This document shows positions 17,035-26,519 of a stretch of 64,000 nt of DNA, in pieces (the stretch's first letter is position 1; each line of letters opens with the position of its first letter). The notes under the pieces were generated by a model. It had not been told where the DNA came from. It worked only from the letters and a program-made list of their open reading frames with translations, and ran no database searches. Both the position numbers and the translations under genes were made by a program. Source of the stretch: JACKDX01 sp964640175 (GTDB taxonomy: Bacteria; Myxococcota_A; Polyangia; Polyangiales; GCA-016699535); contig CAZXFW010000004.1 of NCBI GenBank assembly GCA_964640175.1, positions 1 to 64,000 of the forward strand, in the 5' to 3' direction.

Positions 17035-17841
17035 ATGAGTTTCATTCAAGATATCGCCAAATCCCCTGACAAGAAAAAAGCGTTAAAGAATTCCATCAAT
17101 GACCTTTTTTTAAAAGCCGAAGAACGTGGAGCTTTTGCACGCTCGCCTTCGTTTGATCGCAATTATCACAAGGATTATCCAGAACTTAAAACACTGGAGG
17201 ATAACTACCCTATTATCCGGGATGAGTGTCTGCGCTTACTTGAAATCAAAGACCGTCTGACCGACATCGAAGTACTTGGAGGCAAGTACACCACGGGTGG
17301 AATTCATGCCATCAAGTGGAAGTCGTTCATGTTTAAAAGCGGTGCGTTCGTCGAAGAAAACTGCAAGTTAGCTCCCCAAACTGCCAACATGCTTCGCCAG
17401 ATTCCCTACGTCTATACGGCTTTCTTTTCAGTGTTGGATCCTCATCAGTACATCACGCCCCATTGGGGTTATTGGAAAGGCTTTCTGCGCTATCATCTTG
17501 GTGTCTTGATTCCCAACAACAATCATGATCATGCATGTTGGCTTCGCATCAACTCCGACCGCAATGATAACGACAAACGCGACAAAGCCCTCATCGAAAA
17601 AGGCGACAAATATTATTGGCATAATGGGGAAGGCGTAGTGTTTGACGATACGTTTTTACACGATGCCGAAAATGGCTCCGATGAAATTCGTGTCGTGATG
17701 TGGTTAGACATCCGCAGAAAGCTGCCGTGGCATTTGTCTACCATTAACCACGCAGCCTTGCGTATTGCTCAAGCCGTGCCCGAAGTTGCACGTGTCCGAA
17801 AAAACGCAATTGTTCATCTCGATCCGAAAGCCAAAGGCTAA
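17035..17841 (+). CDS. Aspartyl/asparaginyl beta-hydroxylase family protein
   Basis: About 268 residues from the ATG at 17035 (MSFIQDIAKS). The core has ITPHWGYWKGFLRYHLGVLIP and then VFDDTFLHDAEN with RVVMWLDIRRKLP, the H...R...H pattern of the AspH/LpxO branch of Fe(II) and 2-oxoglutarate dioxygenases. Relatives hydroxylate Asp or Asn residues in proteins, or the lipid A acyl chain (LpxO). There is no transmembrane segment. It lies between two tRNA genes, and no operon partner suggests a substrate. Confidence 0.87.
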   Translation: MSFIQDIAKSPDKKKALKNSINDLFLKAEERGAFARSPSFDRNYHKDYPELKTLEDNYPIIRDECLRLLEIKDRLTDIEVLGGKYTTGGIHAIKWKSFMFKSGAFVEENCKLAPQTANMLRQIPYVYTAFFSVLDPHQYITPHWGYWKGFLRYHLGVLIPNNNHDHACWLRINSDRNDNDKRDKALIEKGDKYYWHNGEGVVFDDTFLHDAENGSDEIRVVMWLDIRRKLPWHLSTINHAALRIAQAVPEVARVRKNAIVHLDPKAKG

Positions 17842-17885
17842 CAAGCTGAATGCTCCGGCTCACGTTGCGTATGTCACATCTTCAG

Positions 17886-17962
17886 GCGCCCGTAGCTCAG
17901 TTGGATAGAGCAGTGGCCTTCTAAGCCAAAGGTCGGAGGTTCGAATCCTCCCGGGCGCGCCA
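17886..17962 (+). tRNA. tRNA-Arg (anticodon UCU)
   Basis: Acceptor arms GCGCCCG (17886-17892) and CGGGCGC (17952-17958) pair fully, with discriminator G and an encoded CCA at 17960-17962. The anticodon loop CTTCTAA gives TCT. The outermost anticodon stem pair is a G-A mismatch. The T arm has GGTTCGAATCC. Confidence 0.95.
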
Positions 17963-18090
17963 CCTCCGCACCACATTGGTATTCGTCACAGGTATCCTTC
18001 GTGTGCTAAAGAATACCTTAGTAAATTCAATCATTAAAGTCATACGCGGTCGAGACCGCTTCTGGACGACTTGATTTTTTAAGATATTTC

Positions 18091-18324
18091 ATGAAAAATA
18101 AAGTTATGGCAAGACACAGCACCCTCTCCACCGTAATTGATAGTGATGTCAAAAAGGCTCTTGTCACATTCTGCAAGAAAAAAGGCCTCAAGATTCAACA
18201 CATGGTCGAGAACGCCATTCTGGAGCAACTCGAAGACGAACTCGATGCAGAAATGTATCAGCAGAGAAAGGGTGAACGTGAAATCCCTTTGGCCGATGTG
18301 CTTAAAATACTCGGCAAGAAATGA
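18091..18324 (+). CDS. RelB-like antitoxin
   Basis: A 77-residue protein with an N-terminal ribbon-helix-helix-like segment (STLSTVIDSDVKKALVTFCK, then KGLKIQHMVENAILEQLEDEL) and an acidic C-terminal tail, the usual form for RelB/DinJ-type antitoxins. A second in-frame ATG at 18106 could be the true start; neither has a strong ribosome site. The last bases overlap the toxin ATG (ATGA), giving translational coupling. Confidence 0.78.
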   Translation: MKNKVMARHSTLSTVIDSDVKKALVTFCKKKGLKIQHMVENAILEQLEDELDAEMYQQRKGEREIPLADVLKILGKK

Positions 18325-18596
18325 GCCATGAGCGGTACGAAGTCGTCTTTAAGAAAAGTGCGCTCAAAGAGCTTCAAAGCTTGCCTCAACGGATTCAACA
18401 AAAAGTCATAGATGCTGCACATCTGCTGGCGCTCAATCCGTACACCGAGTTACTTCAAATAAAAAAACTCAAAGCTGCAGAGGCCTTGTATCGAATACGG
18501 ATTCAAGACTATCGGGTGGTCTACACGATAGACAACCAAGTGATTAAAATCACCATCGTCCGGATTGGGCATCGTAAAGAAGTCTACGCTAAATAG
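18321..18596 (+). CDS. RelE/ParE-family toxin
   Basis: A 91-residue RelE-superfamily protein: YEVVFKKSALKELQSLP at the N-terminus, then LYRIRIQDYRVVYTID and the C-terminal IVRIGHRKEVY. The arginines and final tyrosine fit ribosome-dependent mRNA interferases of the RelE branch more than gyrase-poisoning ParE. It is paired with the overlapping antitoxin upstream and lies just downstream of a tRNA gene, a common entry point for acquired modules, though no integrase is visible. Confidence 0.88.
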   Translation: MSHERYEVVFKKSALKELQSLPQRIQQKVIDAAHLLALNPYTELLQIKKLKAAEALYRIRIQDYRVVYTIDNQVIKITIVRIGHRKEVYAK

Positions 18597-18683
18597 ATAA
18601 AGCGACGTGAAAAAGTCCAAAAATGCCGTCAATTGAGTAAAAGAACGTATTCTGTGCTAGTGCGAGATTAGAGGATTCAATTT

Positions 18684-21254
18684 ATGAACAACGTTTCGCG
18701 CGCGCTGGCCAAGCTCACCCTATCCACCACACTGCTCGCATGGGCATTTGCCGGCTGTGGCGGTGATGACAGTGGAAAAACGCCACCGCACGTTCCGACC
18801 ATTACGGAACCTGCAGAAGGCGCGGTGGTGGCTAGCCCGATCACCGTATCCGGAACCGCAGAAGCGTTAGCTGATATCGAAGCGACCATTTGGCTCGATG
18901 ATACCAAGCTTGGTGTTGCGACCAGCACCGCGGATACGAACGGCAATTACACCCTGAGTTTGCCTTATACCAATCAGACCGACGGGGTTGACCTCAGCAT
19001 TCAAGTGATACAACACACCGATGCTGGCAGCTCAGAAGCAGCCACTGTAACCGTGGTTCAAGGCATTCCGCCCCAAGCACCCTCCGTGACTTCGCCTTCG
19101 GCCAATGAAGAGATCGATTCTCCCGTCACCGTAACAGGCACTGGTGAAGCTGGCTTAACGGTGCTCGCGAAAGTCATGCAAGATGCCACAAGCCTGGGCG
19201 AAGCCACGGTGACAGTCGACTCCGACGGATCGTTCAGCGTACCAGTGACCTACACGAATGCCACACCTGATACCGAACTTACGGTGCGTGTGACTCAAAG
19301 CAATGGCTTTGGCACTTCAACGCCTACAGATGTCGCCGTCCGCCAATTTGCAGTCAGCCTCTCGGGCACGATCAGTCAAAGTGCAGGCGAGCCCAATGGC
19401 GCCGTGTACCTCAGGCTTTACAACAGTGCAACTGAAGTGGTGAGTCATCTGCAAGAGATTACAATTGCCGATACCCCCGGCCTGCTTTTGCCATCGACTG
19501 ACTACACCTTTGTCGTGGGTCGCGGCACGTACTACGTGCGTGCATTCCGTGATGCCAAGGGACCCAACCACTCAGATCCTGATGAACAGCCGACATTGCC
19601 TCTCGATCCGCAAGCTGTGATGAGTGATGCGGCGGTCGTGGAAGATAACGACGACACCACCGGGCCTGATGTGGACCTTGTCGATGTCTCGAGCGCGAGT
19701 TTCTATCGTGATTTCAATACCTTTGCGTACAATCAATCTGCACGTGATTGGCCTCCCCAGCATGAAACGTCGCCAGGAAGTGGTGAATACGTCTCTGGCG
19801 GTGGCAGCTGCGGCGGGTTTTTCATGTTTGCTGAAGCCGCTCTCGATGGCGGCGGGTCTATACTCAGCGATTTGAGTGCACCAAGCATCGTGCATCCCAG
19901 CGGTTCACGTGTGACGATGCTCGATGACGGCGGCTGCGGATGGCCCGTCGGTGACAACACAGACTCAAGTTACGACAACCAACCGGATGACAATCGATTT
20001 TCATACGGGTGGCTCAACCCCGACGAAAACGCTTTAGGCGATTACATCTTTTTCTATCGCAACGTCACCCTGGATGTGATCCACATGCAAGTGGATACCA
20101 TCAACGCCATCACAAAACTCAGTCGCCGTATTCCATTGACCAGTCCTACCGGAGAAACTCAGGCCACGACAAGCACCACGTTTAGCTGGGATGCCATTAG
20201 CGACGCTCTATCGTATCAACTTTGGATTTCAGCGCTAGACGGTGGGTATTACGGATCAACCAACACCGTGACAAGCACATCCAACGTGCCTTTAACAAGC
20301 AGTCCTTTGGACGACCACGCCTATCGCGTCGTAATTGATGCCTATGACGCAGACATCTCTGCTCCAAACACCGATTACGATGCGCGCTCCAATTCAATTG
20401 CAAGCTACTTTGTGATCGACGATGCCGGAGACAACATCGTAACGATAAGCGGAAGCGTCACCAACAACACCGACAGCAACGCGCCCATTTATGTAGCGGC
20501 CTTTGACGAACATGGCCCCAACGGATCCGTGGGTGCAAGTGTGTTTTTGAGCGAAAGTGCCACAAGCTACACGTTGACGACGCTGGCTAGCAGTTCCAGC
20601 GACGGCACACGGCTTGAAGCATTTTTGGATGCTGACTTTTCCGGCGATGCGGAGTCTGAAGAAAATCAGGCTTACCGCGTGGGTTATCAAGAACGTGACG
20701 GAAGCGCGAACCTCACCCAACCTGTCATCTTCAACATGCCCATTACACTTTCATCACTGGAAGATGGCGCCAGTCAGGTGGGAATCACTCCCCTGTTCAG
20801 TTGGCAAGACTACAGCGCGCATGCGCCCTCGGGAGCTTGGACCTATGGGTTCTTTGTTCAATCGGCAAATAGTAATAACTTGCCTGACGTCATCTGGGCC
20901 TTGCCCAATACCGTGACATCGTTTGATTTTGCCAATCCACCCCTTGTAACGGCGGGATACGACGTGGTTGCTTATGCCAGTTGCCTCATGACTGGAGGAA
21001 CCTACAACAGCCAGACCGGCCCTGGCACAGCAACCTGCACCGGAGGCACTCCCACGACCAATCTACAAGACCTATCTTCTGCCACCGATTGGTCCTGGGG
21101 AGTTGTCGTCATCGAGTGTGACCTCAACGATTACTTCAATAACGTTGACCTCAACACCAACAACATCGATGACTTCAGTGATTGTCTTGCGCCAGTTCTT
21201 ATGGGCGGCTCCACGTATGCCCAATCGATGAACCGCTCCTTTTCCACCAATTGA
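18684..21254 (+). CDS. Large lipoprotein with Ig-like repeats
   Basis: An 856-residue exported lipoprotein: signal peptide with lipobox FAGC (Cys25). Two tandem bacterial Ig-like domains follow (about 38-125 and 130-225), recognisable from PAEGAVVASPITVSGTAEA and PSANEEIDSPVTVTGTGEAG. Two further Ser/Thr-rich regions begin with SLSGTISQ and TISGSVTNN, and similar fibronectin-like strands occur near ATTSTTFSWDAISDALSYQLW. It is likely a surface adhesin or structural protein; I cannot name a ligand. It begins 87 bases after the RelE gene. Confidence 0.85.
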   Translation: MNNVSRALAKLTLSTTLLAWAFAGCGGDDSGKTPPHVPTITEPAEGAVVASPITVSGTAEALADIEATIWLDDTKLGVATSTADTNGNYTLSLPYTNQTDGVDLSIQVIQHTDAGSSEAATVTVVQGIPPQAPSVTSPSANEEIDSPVTVTGTGEAGLTVLAKVMQDATSLGEATVTVDSDGSFSVPVTYTNATPDTELTVRVTQSNGFGTSTPTDVAVRQFAVSLSGTISQSAGEPNGAVYLRLYNSATEVVSHLQEITIADTPGLLLPSTDYTFVVGRGTYYVRAFRDAKGPNHSDPDEQPTLPLDPQAVMSDAAVVEDNDDTTGPDVDLVDVSSASFYRDFNTFAYNQSARDWPPQHETSPGSGEYVSGGGSCGGFFMFAEAALDGGGSILSDLSAPSIVHPSGSRVTMLDDGGCGWPVGDNTDSSYDNQPDDNRFSYGWLNPDENALGDYIFFYRNVTLDVIHMQVDTINAITKLSRRIPLTSPTGETQATTSTTFSWDAISDALSYQLWISALDGGYYGSTNTVTSTSNVPLTSSPLDDHAYRVVIDAYDADISAPNTDYDARSNSIASYFVIDDAGDNIVTISGSVTNNTDSNAPIYVAAFDEHGPNGSVGASVFLSESATSYTLTTLASSSSDGTRLEAFLDADFSGDAESEENQAYRVGYQERDGSANLTQPVIFNMPITLSSLEDGASQVGITPLFSWQDYSAHAPSGAWTYGFFVQSANSNNLPDVIWALPNTVTSFDFANPPLVTAGYDVVAYASCLMTGGTYNSQTGPGTATCTGGTPTTNLQDLSSATDWSWGVVVIECDLNDYFNNVDLNTNNIDDFSDCLAPVLMGGSTYAQSMNRSFSTN

Positions 21255-21338
21255 GGCTGTTCACTCTTTTAACCATTAACGTAGAGCATCCGCTAAAATA
21301 GCTTGGATCTTTTTTAAAATTGTCTTACGACAGTGGCC

Positions 21339-22556
21339 ATGAAACCATCTATTGCTTGTTGGGCTGGCCTGTTATTGATCTTGAGTGGGTGTCACGTCAC
21401 CACAGGGACAGGGACAGGCACGCATACCCATTCGACCCGCACCAAAGAAATCCATCACGTACCCCAAAAGCAAGTCGTGGTGGTGGAAAAACCCGCACCA
21501 GCGCCTGATCCGGTCAGCTACCGGGCAGAAAGCACGACAGTCACTGTCAATCAAACATTTCGTGTGTTTGGAACATTTGACGCCACCCTACGCCCAGCCG
21601 ACGTGGCATTTCACTTCAAGGGCGTTTCCAAATGGATCAACGCAACCCATGTCAGCCGCACGGAAGTTCGCGTTGAAGTGCCGAAAAAAGCCATCACAGG
21701 TAAAGTTGAATTATCCATTCGCGGCAGCGTCGTGTGGGTGATTCGCATTATTATCACCCCCAAAGCCGAAGAATCCTCACCCGCACCTTCTGCCACTTAC
21801 CGTCTTGAGCCTACCGTCGGGCCTGTGGGTACCACCGTGACGCTGTACGGCACATTTCCGAAAAACTCCAAAGCCAAAGACTTCCATTTTTCGTTCAACG
21901 GCCCCAAAGCTCTCTTTGCTGCAAAGTCTGCGACGAGCACCCAAGTCAGTGCTGTTGTGCCGGGACGCACCGTGACCGGGCCTTTATCGGTGATGTACAA
22001 GAAAGAAACTCTTTGGCAGGGAGTCTTCCGCGTCATCCCTGATGCCACAATTATTAAACCTACCCCTGCAGGCAAAGGCTTGCGTGGTGAGATCTGGAAG
22101 CTGCCAGAAAACACCCAAAACCTCCCCAATTTTGCCACGTTGGGCACGCCGTTTGCCACCATCACGGTGCCACAGATCGATGTCGCACCACGACGCTTTG
22201 AAACCGGATTTCCCGGACTTGAAGGCAATCAAGACACATTGGTGGAATGGTTTGCCATTCGCTTTAGCGGAAAAATCAAAATCCCCAATGACGGCCCATG
22301 GGGCTTTCAAACCACCAGTGACGATGGTGTTAAAGTCTACATCGACGGAAAGTTGGTGTTAACGGAAGATGGAGTGCATCCACCGAAGGACACTCAGGCC
22401 ACCGTTCAACTCACCAAGGGATTCCATGATATCGTGGTGGAGTATTTCCAAGGGCCCAAATACCACATCGCACTTCAATTACGTTGGCGTAAAGACGGCA
22501 ACAATGACAAGCAAAAATGGCAGGTCATTCCAGCGCATGCCTTCGTCCGCGACTAG
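21339..22556 (+). CDS. PA14-domain lipoprotein
   Basis: About 405 residues with lipobox LSGC near residue 18, followed by a Thr/Gly/His-rich tether. Two homologous beta domains (about 60-135 and 150-225) share the pattern RaEsTTVTVNQTFRVFGTF / RLEPTVGPVGTTVTLYGTF, like IPT/TIG folds. The C-terminal 150 residues are a PA14 domain, with GLRGEIWKL, DGPWGFQTTSDDGVKVYID and FHDIVVEYFQG; PA14 domains generally bind carbohydrate. The 3' end overlaps convergent oxyR by 32 bases. Confidence 0.86.
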   Translation: MKPSIACWAGLLLILSGCHVTTGTGTGTHTHSTRTKEIHHVPQKQVVVVEKPAPAPDPVSYRAESTTVTVNQTFRVFGTFDATLRPADVAFHFKGVSKWINATHVSRTEVRVEVPKKAITGKVELSIRGSVVWVIRIIITPKAEESSPAPSATYRLEPTVGPVGTTVTLYGTFPKNSKAKDFHFSFNGPKALFAAKSATSTQVSAVVPGRTVTGPLSVMYKKETLWQGVFRVIPDATIIKPTPAGKGLRGEIWKLPENTQNLPNFATLGTPFATITVPQIDVAPRRFETGFPGLEGNQDTLVEWFAIRFSGKIKIPNDGPWGFQTTSDDGVKVYIDGKLVLTEDGVHPPKDTQATVQLTKGFHDIVVEYFQGPKYHIALQLRWRKDGNNDKQKWQVIPAHAFVRD

Positions 22557-23484
22557 TTTTTGTATCTCTGCCATGGAAACTGCAGTAAACGTGGCGAGCC
22601 GTCGCTGCCAACGTGCGTAACGGCTCTGTCCAGGCTGAACCATTGCGCCACGCAAGCACAATCGTGCGCGACGGCGTAGGAGCAGCAATCGGGCGCACGG
22701 CTAAAAGTCCCCTGCGATTTTCCACATCAATCGCAATCTTGGGTAACAGGGTGATGCCTGTTCCGCTTGCAACCATCTGCACCAATGTTGCCAGACTCGT
22801 TGCACGAAAACCAAGCTCTGCAGCACCTGCCGCAGAGCAAAACTCCAGCGCTTGATTACGAAAGCAGTGCCCATCATCCAACAGCAATACATGCTCATCG
22901 CGCAACGCTTCAAGCCTGATGGCTCTTTTGGCACGGCTTAGCGGGTGCTCTTTGGACGCTGCAAACACAAACGGATCCAGCCCAATCGGCTCGTAATCCA
23001 TATCCCCAAACTCACCTTCCAATGCAAGAAACGCCGCATCCAACTCACCTTGGCTGATACGTGCCACTAACGACTCTGTCTTGTCCTCCGTCCAAAGCAG
23101 CGCAAGTCCCTCAAAGGACCGACGCAACGCAGGATCAACCTCTGGCACCAAATACGGCCCTAGCGTCGGAATCACGCCAAGGCGTAACGTTCCCACCAAC
23201 GGGTTCGCATAGCGTTTAGCCGCATCCACCAAGTCCTGCACTTGCACCAAGACCACTTGTGCCCGCTTGAGTACGGCTTCTCCTGCTTTGGTCAAGAGCA
23301 CACCGCGACGCCGTCGCTCAAACAACCGAATACCAAGCGCAGCTTCCATGTCTGCAATTTGCGCACTGAGCGAAGGTTGGGACACATGGCAGCGTTCGGC
23401 AGCCCGACGAAAGTTTTTTGTCTCAGAAACAGCAACCACATACTGCAACTGCCGCAAACTCAACGGAAAGGGAGAAAAATTCAT
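22525..23484 (-). CDS. oxyR: OxyR peroxide-sensing LysR regulator
   Basis: A 319-residue LysR-type regulator with N-terminal winged HTH (LRQLQYVVAVSETKNFRRAA, then VSQPSLSAQIADMEAALG). It is specifically OxyR: the sensor loop LLDDGHCFRNQALEFC carries both redox cysteines in the E. coli C199/C208 arrangement. On peroxide it should form the disulphide and activate target promoters. A site with OxyR spacing begins two bases upstream of its start codon, implying autorepression as in E. coli. A copy of the same site precedes ahpC in this window. The C-terminal 25 residues are basic and run over the convergent PA14 gene. Confidence 0.95.
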   Translation of the reverse strand: MNFSPFPLSLRQLQYVVAVSETKNFRRAAERCHVSQPSLSAQIADMEAALGIRLFERRRRGVLLTKAGEAVLKRAQVVLVQVQDLVDAAKRYANPLVGTLRLGVIPTLGPYLVPEVDPALRRSFEGLALLWTEDKTESLVARISQGELDAAFLALEGEFGDMDYEPIGLDPFVFAASKEHPLSRAKRAIRLEALRDEHVLLLDDGHCFRNQALEFCSAAGAAELGFRATSLATLVQMVASGTGITLLPKIAIDVENRRGLLAVRPIAAPTPSRTIVLAWRNGSAWTEPLRTLAATARHVYCSFHGRDTKTSRGRRHALE

Positions 23485-23790
23485 GATAGTTAAATCCTAT
23501 CATAATCATAAATACGATGCACCCAATGCATTGATTTCCTGCACGCTAACTGAGAGGCATCCGGCTAGCTGAACTGAGTTCCGCTTCGTTGCCACGTTCG
23601 AACCTATGTTGCACGGGCACACTGCGCTCAACTGTCACGCGCGCTCGCTCTTTTAAGTGTCGCCTTGCATCGGAACTTCGTCGTGCTAGGTTATTCTGCT
23701 CTATCCGAGGAGGCACTGTATGAACATTTGTATTTTGTCATCCCCCTATGCAGGAAGCCGTCAAATGCATTGTTTAGTAGGAGCGGTTTT
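23485..23790. other. Intergenic region, oxyR to zincin lipoprotein
   Basis: This 306-base region holds the OxyR box and, at 23588-23611, a 24-base sequence (GTTGCCACGTTCGAACCTAT and flanks) nearly identical to the region around the GTG start of the receiver-domain gene at 26512-26535. I see no convincing gene; an upstream extension of the metalloprotease frame lacks a plausible start. Confidence 0.6.
23486..23522. promoter_or_regulatory. OxyR box at oxyR
   Basis: ATAG (23486-23489), N7, CTAT (23497-23500), N7, ATAA (23508-23511), N7, GCAC: three of four tetrads fit the OxyR consensus ATAG-N7-CTAT-N7-ATAG-N7-CTAT with exact spacing. The middle seven bases (CATAATC) are identical to those of the ahpC site. 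It lies directly against the oxyR start codon, as expected for autorepression. Confidence 0.85.
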
Positions 23791-25038
23791 ATGAAGTCTC
23801 TCACGATTCATTGGTGGCTCGGAATGGTCGCCATTGCGCTAGGGGTGCCAGGCTGCAGCGTTTCCCCCGCGTCCGAATTGGGAGATCAGTCGGGCGCCAG
23901 CATGGACAACTGTGTTGCCAAATGGATCGATCGTCCCGATCTGATGCCGTCTGATACACCAGAACGACGGGAAGCAAATGAAAAATTTTTAGTAGAATCT
24001 TTTGAGCTGTGCGACTATGCACAGAGTTCTGTTGTGTGTGCATTTCAACGCAGCGAAGAGAAACGTGATGAGAGCCTTTATTTGTGTACCACTTCGAGCG
24101 GCTCTTTGCCGGTATGGGTTCCGACGCATCCGATACCGCGCTTCAACATTGCCTTTGATTACCGCTTCGATACGCTTGGGTTTTTCGATGTACCGAAGAG
24201 AAAGCGTGCCCTAGAGTACGCAGCAAGAATCTGGGAAGAAGCAATTCTGAGTGAGTTTCCCTCAATTCCAAGTGATACCGTAATTCAGGTTCCTGACCCA
24301 TCAGTAACTCGCAAAGTGGATGTTGTTGACACATTGATCCATGTGTCTGTTCCGGAGATTGATGATATTTTGGTCTTTGTCGCGAGCGTGCTGGACGATG
24401 ACCCAGCTTTAGCATCAACCATGCCTAACCGTTATGGAACGGATTTTGATGCGATATCTTCTGAGACCCTCAGGCAGCAACTCCAATCGCGTTGGACTAG
24501 TTATCCCTCACAGCCGTGGGCTGGTGTGATCACTTTTAACCATCGCGCCCTGGATCAGGGTAACGAATACAAATGGTCCTTCGATACAGGCCTGATTGGA
24601 CCAGCAGAACCAGACCGACGGGTGTATGATTTCACTACTGCAGCCACCCATGAGCTCATGCACGTTCTTGGAATCCACAAACGCGATCCTGTCTTTGCTC
24701 ACCATGTCGTCGAATTTAACGAGGACATCGTCTTTGCACTTGAAGAGGGTCGTATCGAAGTTCCCGCCACATATGGTTTCGCTGGCTCACAAACTGTATG
24801 TGAGTTTACCAAGTACCTTGAACGCGGATTCCAACGCCGCGTACTGAACAAAGAAGAAGTCACGATGCCACTTGACGACGACCTATCCCACCCCAACGGG
24901 GCATTGACCGACATTCCTCACTTCTATGCACTCATCAATCCCACCTTGGGGCCTACTCTCTCATCGGTGCCCGGCCGACTCGACTTTGCACTCCTCAAAG
25001 ATATCGGATATCAAATCGCCACTCCAGACTGTTTATAG
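23791..25038 (+). CDS. Zincin-like metalloprotease lipoprotein
   Basis: About 415 residues from the ATG at 23791, which has GGAGCGG ahead of it. The signal peptide ends in a PGC lipobox (VPGC). The zinc-binding motif HELMHVLGIH lies near residue 285 within TTAATHELMHVLGIHKRD, so the first two ligands and the Glu are present. The third ligand is one residue short of the metzincin HExxHxxGxxH spacing. The C-terminus has RLDFALLKDIGYQI, typical of secreted bacterial zincins. A secreted endopeptidase is likely; the substrate is unknown. Confidence 0.8.
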   Translation: MKSLTIHWWLGMVAIALGVPGCSVSPASELGDQSGASMDNCVAKWIDRPDLMPSDTPERREANEKFLVESFELCDYAQSSVVCAFQRSEEKRDESLYLCTTSSGSLPVWVPTHPIPRFNIAFDYRFDTLGFFDVPKRKRALEYAARIWEEAILSEFPSIPSDTVIQVPDPSVTRKVDVVDTLIHVSVPEIDDILVFVASVLDDDPALASTMPNRYGTDFDAISSETLRQQLQSRWTSYPSQPWAGVITFNHRALDQGNEYKWSFDTGLIGPAEPDRRVYDFTTAATHELMHVLGIHKRDPVFAHHVVEFNEDIVFALEEGRIEVPATYGFAGSQTVCEFTKYLERGFQRRVLNKEEVTMPLDDDLSHPNGALTDIPHFYALINPTLGPTLSSVPGRLDFALLKDIGYQIATPDCL

Positions 25039-25224
25039 GGCCCATTGTGCAGGAACGTAATGCACAACGTCGGCGATTGCGATGAGTACACGAAACTCTT
25101 TGGAATCGAGCTCCTTAGACCTAAGGCCATCGTCGTAGGCGCGTGCATCGCTTGAATCCATGGTTGCAAAATCATAGCCACGCAAGTCTTCGTAGTTGCG
25201 CCATCTGTTGCGTTCATCAATCAC
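25033..25224 (-). pseudogene. Remnant of RNB-domain exoribonuclease (RNase R/II)
   Basis: A 63-codon frame contains a piece of an RNB catalytic domain: YEDLRGYDFATMDSSDARAY, then DDGL and, further on, VLIAIADVVHYVPAQ. In RNase R and RNase II the equivalent is a DLR..P..TID...ARDFDDA block followed by VAIADVSHYV, so the metal-binding aspartates are recognisable. Full enzymes have 600-800 residues; nothing else of the gene is visible on either side. I treat it as a stranded fragment, about 320 bases between two complete genes. Confidence 0.7.
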
Positions 25225-25361
25225 CCGCTGGGGCAGATACGTTAGGCAAGCTCATCGTTGCCAAGCGAAACCCTGATGCACTGTGGCTTTCAGGCTATGC
25301 GGATCGAATTCTGTTCGACTGCAGAAAGCCAACTGAAGTCGGCCATCAAGGCTAGTTAATC

Positions 25362-26519
25362 TCAAGGAGAAGTTGGGCTGTCTAGTTCCGTCAGTATGGC
25401 AAAGTGCCGCTCGGCGAGCAGAATCAAGCTCTGTAAAGCGCTAGGTTTGTAGCGGGCCTTAAGATACACTTTGTGAAGCGCTCCCTGTTGATTGGCGGCA
25501 GCGATGCGATCATCGGACGCGCCGCCGGTGACTAGGGCACGGTAGGTTGCTGGACTGATCTGCATCGCCTCTATCAGAAGGTCCGTTCCGTATTCGGGCC
25601 CGTCGTCGCCCCATCCAAGCGATTGATCAGAAATGATCACATCAAACGGCTGACCGCTGCTGGTGTGGTCCCGAAGCAAACTTTGGCCTTCAGACAACGT
25701 GGCGGCTTCGAATACTTCCCAGTCGGTACGAGCGTTTAAGGTCTCGACAAGAGCATGACGATTATCGTCTGAGTCCTCCACCACCAATACGTTTCGAGGT
25801 GCAGTGATCGGTTTACACACCCCACTTCCAAGTTGAATCTCATGCTGCTCGTCGAACCAAATATCCCATGCATCGTGCAAGGCCAGTGAAAATTGCGACG
25901 CACCCTTCACCTCGGCTGGAACCAAGTGACCAGTGGCATCGAGCTCAGAAACAGGACATGCGAAACGTTTACGTTCTCTGAGCGGCCATGATGCTGGGTA
26001 CCACTTTTGATTAACGTACCACCGGCCTTCATGTTCGATAAAAAAATCTGGGAGTTCAATATTCTGGGCACTAACGAAAAACCAATCCCCCGATCGCTGC
26101 CGCGGATCATAATAGATCTCTGATTGATCTTGCGCGCGCGCCAGCAGCCAATGTTGCTGATCAAAGGCGTCGAAACCAGTTGGTTCGGACTCAAAGGGCC
26201 CTTGCTCCCTCATACTGGGACGCACGATGTATAGGGCATCAGAGGCGATGGGGCCGGCATCGACAAGCGTGCCACGTGCTGGGTTGAAATCGTAACGATG
26301 TGGACGCGGGCCGCTATGGTACTTAAGTTCGTACCACCACGCTCGCCAAGTTTGCGGAGGAGCCATAGCAGACGTCCCTAAGGCAATGTCCTGTGGAACG
26401 TCCGAACATGAGAGGCTAACCATCGCGAGACACAATAGGCTGAGCCAATTTAAGGCCCCCCCAACAATGCCTTCACCATGTGGATGCTGATATCTGCTCC
26501 AAATAGTCTTCATTGCCAC
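25362..26519 (-). CDS. Exported protein with C-terminal receiver domain
   Basis: A 385-residue protein starting at GTG 26519 (TAGG seven bases upstream) or ATG 26513. Residues about 20-38 form a hydrophobic export signal ending VSLSC, a lipobox-like but non-canonical site. Residues about 50-238 look beta-rich with an FACPVSEL motif (187-194) matching the module of the HD lipoprotein. Residues 243-372 are a response-regulator receiver domain: NVLVVEDSDDNR (acidic pocket), phospho-acceptor Asp298 in VIISDQSL, ALVTGG (conserved Thr), and LKARYKPSAL (conserved Lys). No output domain. A receiver outside the cytoplasm would have no ATP-dependent kinase, so either topology is inverted or the domain has a new role. 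Confidence 0.8.
   Translation of the reverse strand: MAMKTIWSRYQHPHGEGIVGGALNWLSLLCLAMVSLSCSDVPQDIALGTSAMAPPQTWRAWWYELKYHSGPRPHRYDFNPARGTLVDAGPIASDALYIVRPSMREQGPFESEPTGFDAFDQQHWLLARAQDQSEIYYDPRQRSGDWFFVSAQNIELPDFFIEHEGRWYVNQKWYPASWPLRERKRFACPVSELDATGHLVPAEVKGASQFSLALHDAWDIWFDEQHEIQLGSGVCKPITAPRNVLVVEDSDDNRHALVETLNARTDWEVFEAATLSEGQSLLRDHTSSGQPFDVIISDQSLGWGDDGPEYGTDLLIEAMQISPATYRALVTGGASDDRIAAANQQGALHKVYLKARYKPSALQSLILLAERHFAILTELDSPTSP

Noticed and set aside
25143..25355. Plus-strand frame reading LGKLIVAKRNPDALWLSGYA
   Set aside because: No start with a ribosome site, overlaps the RNB remnant on the other strand, and I cannot match it to a family.
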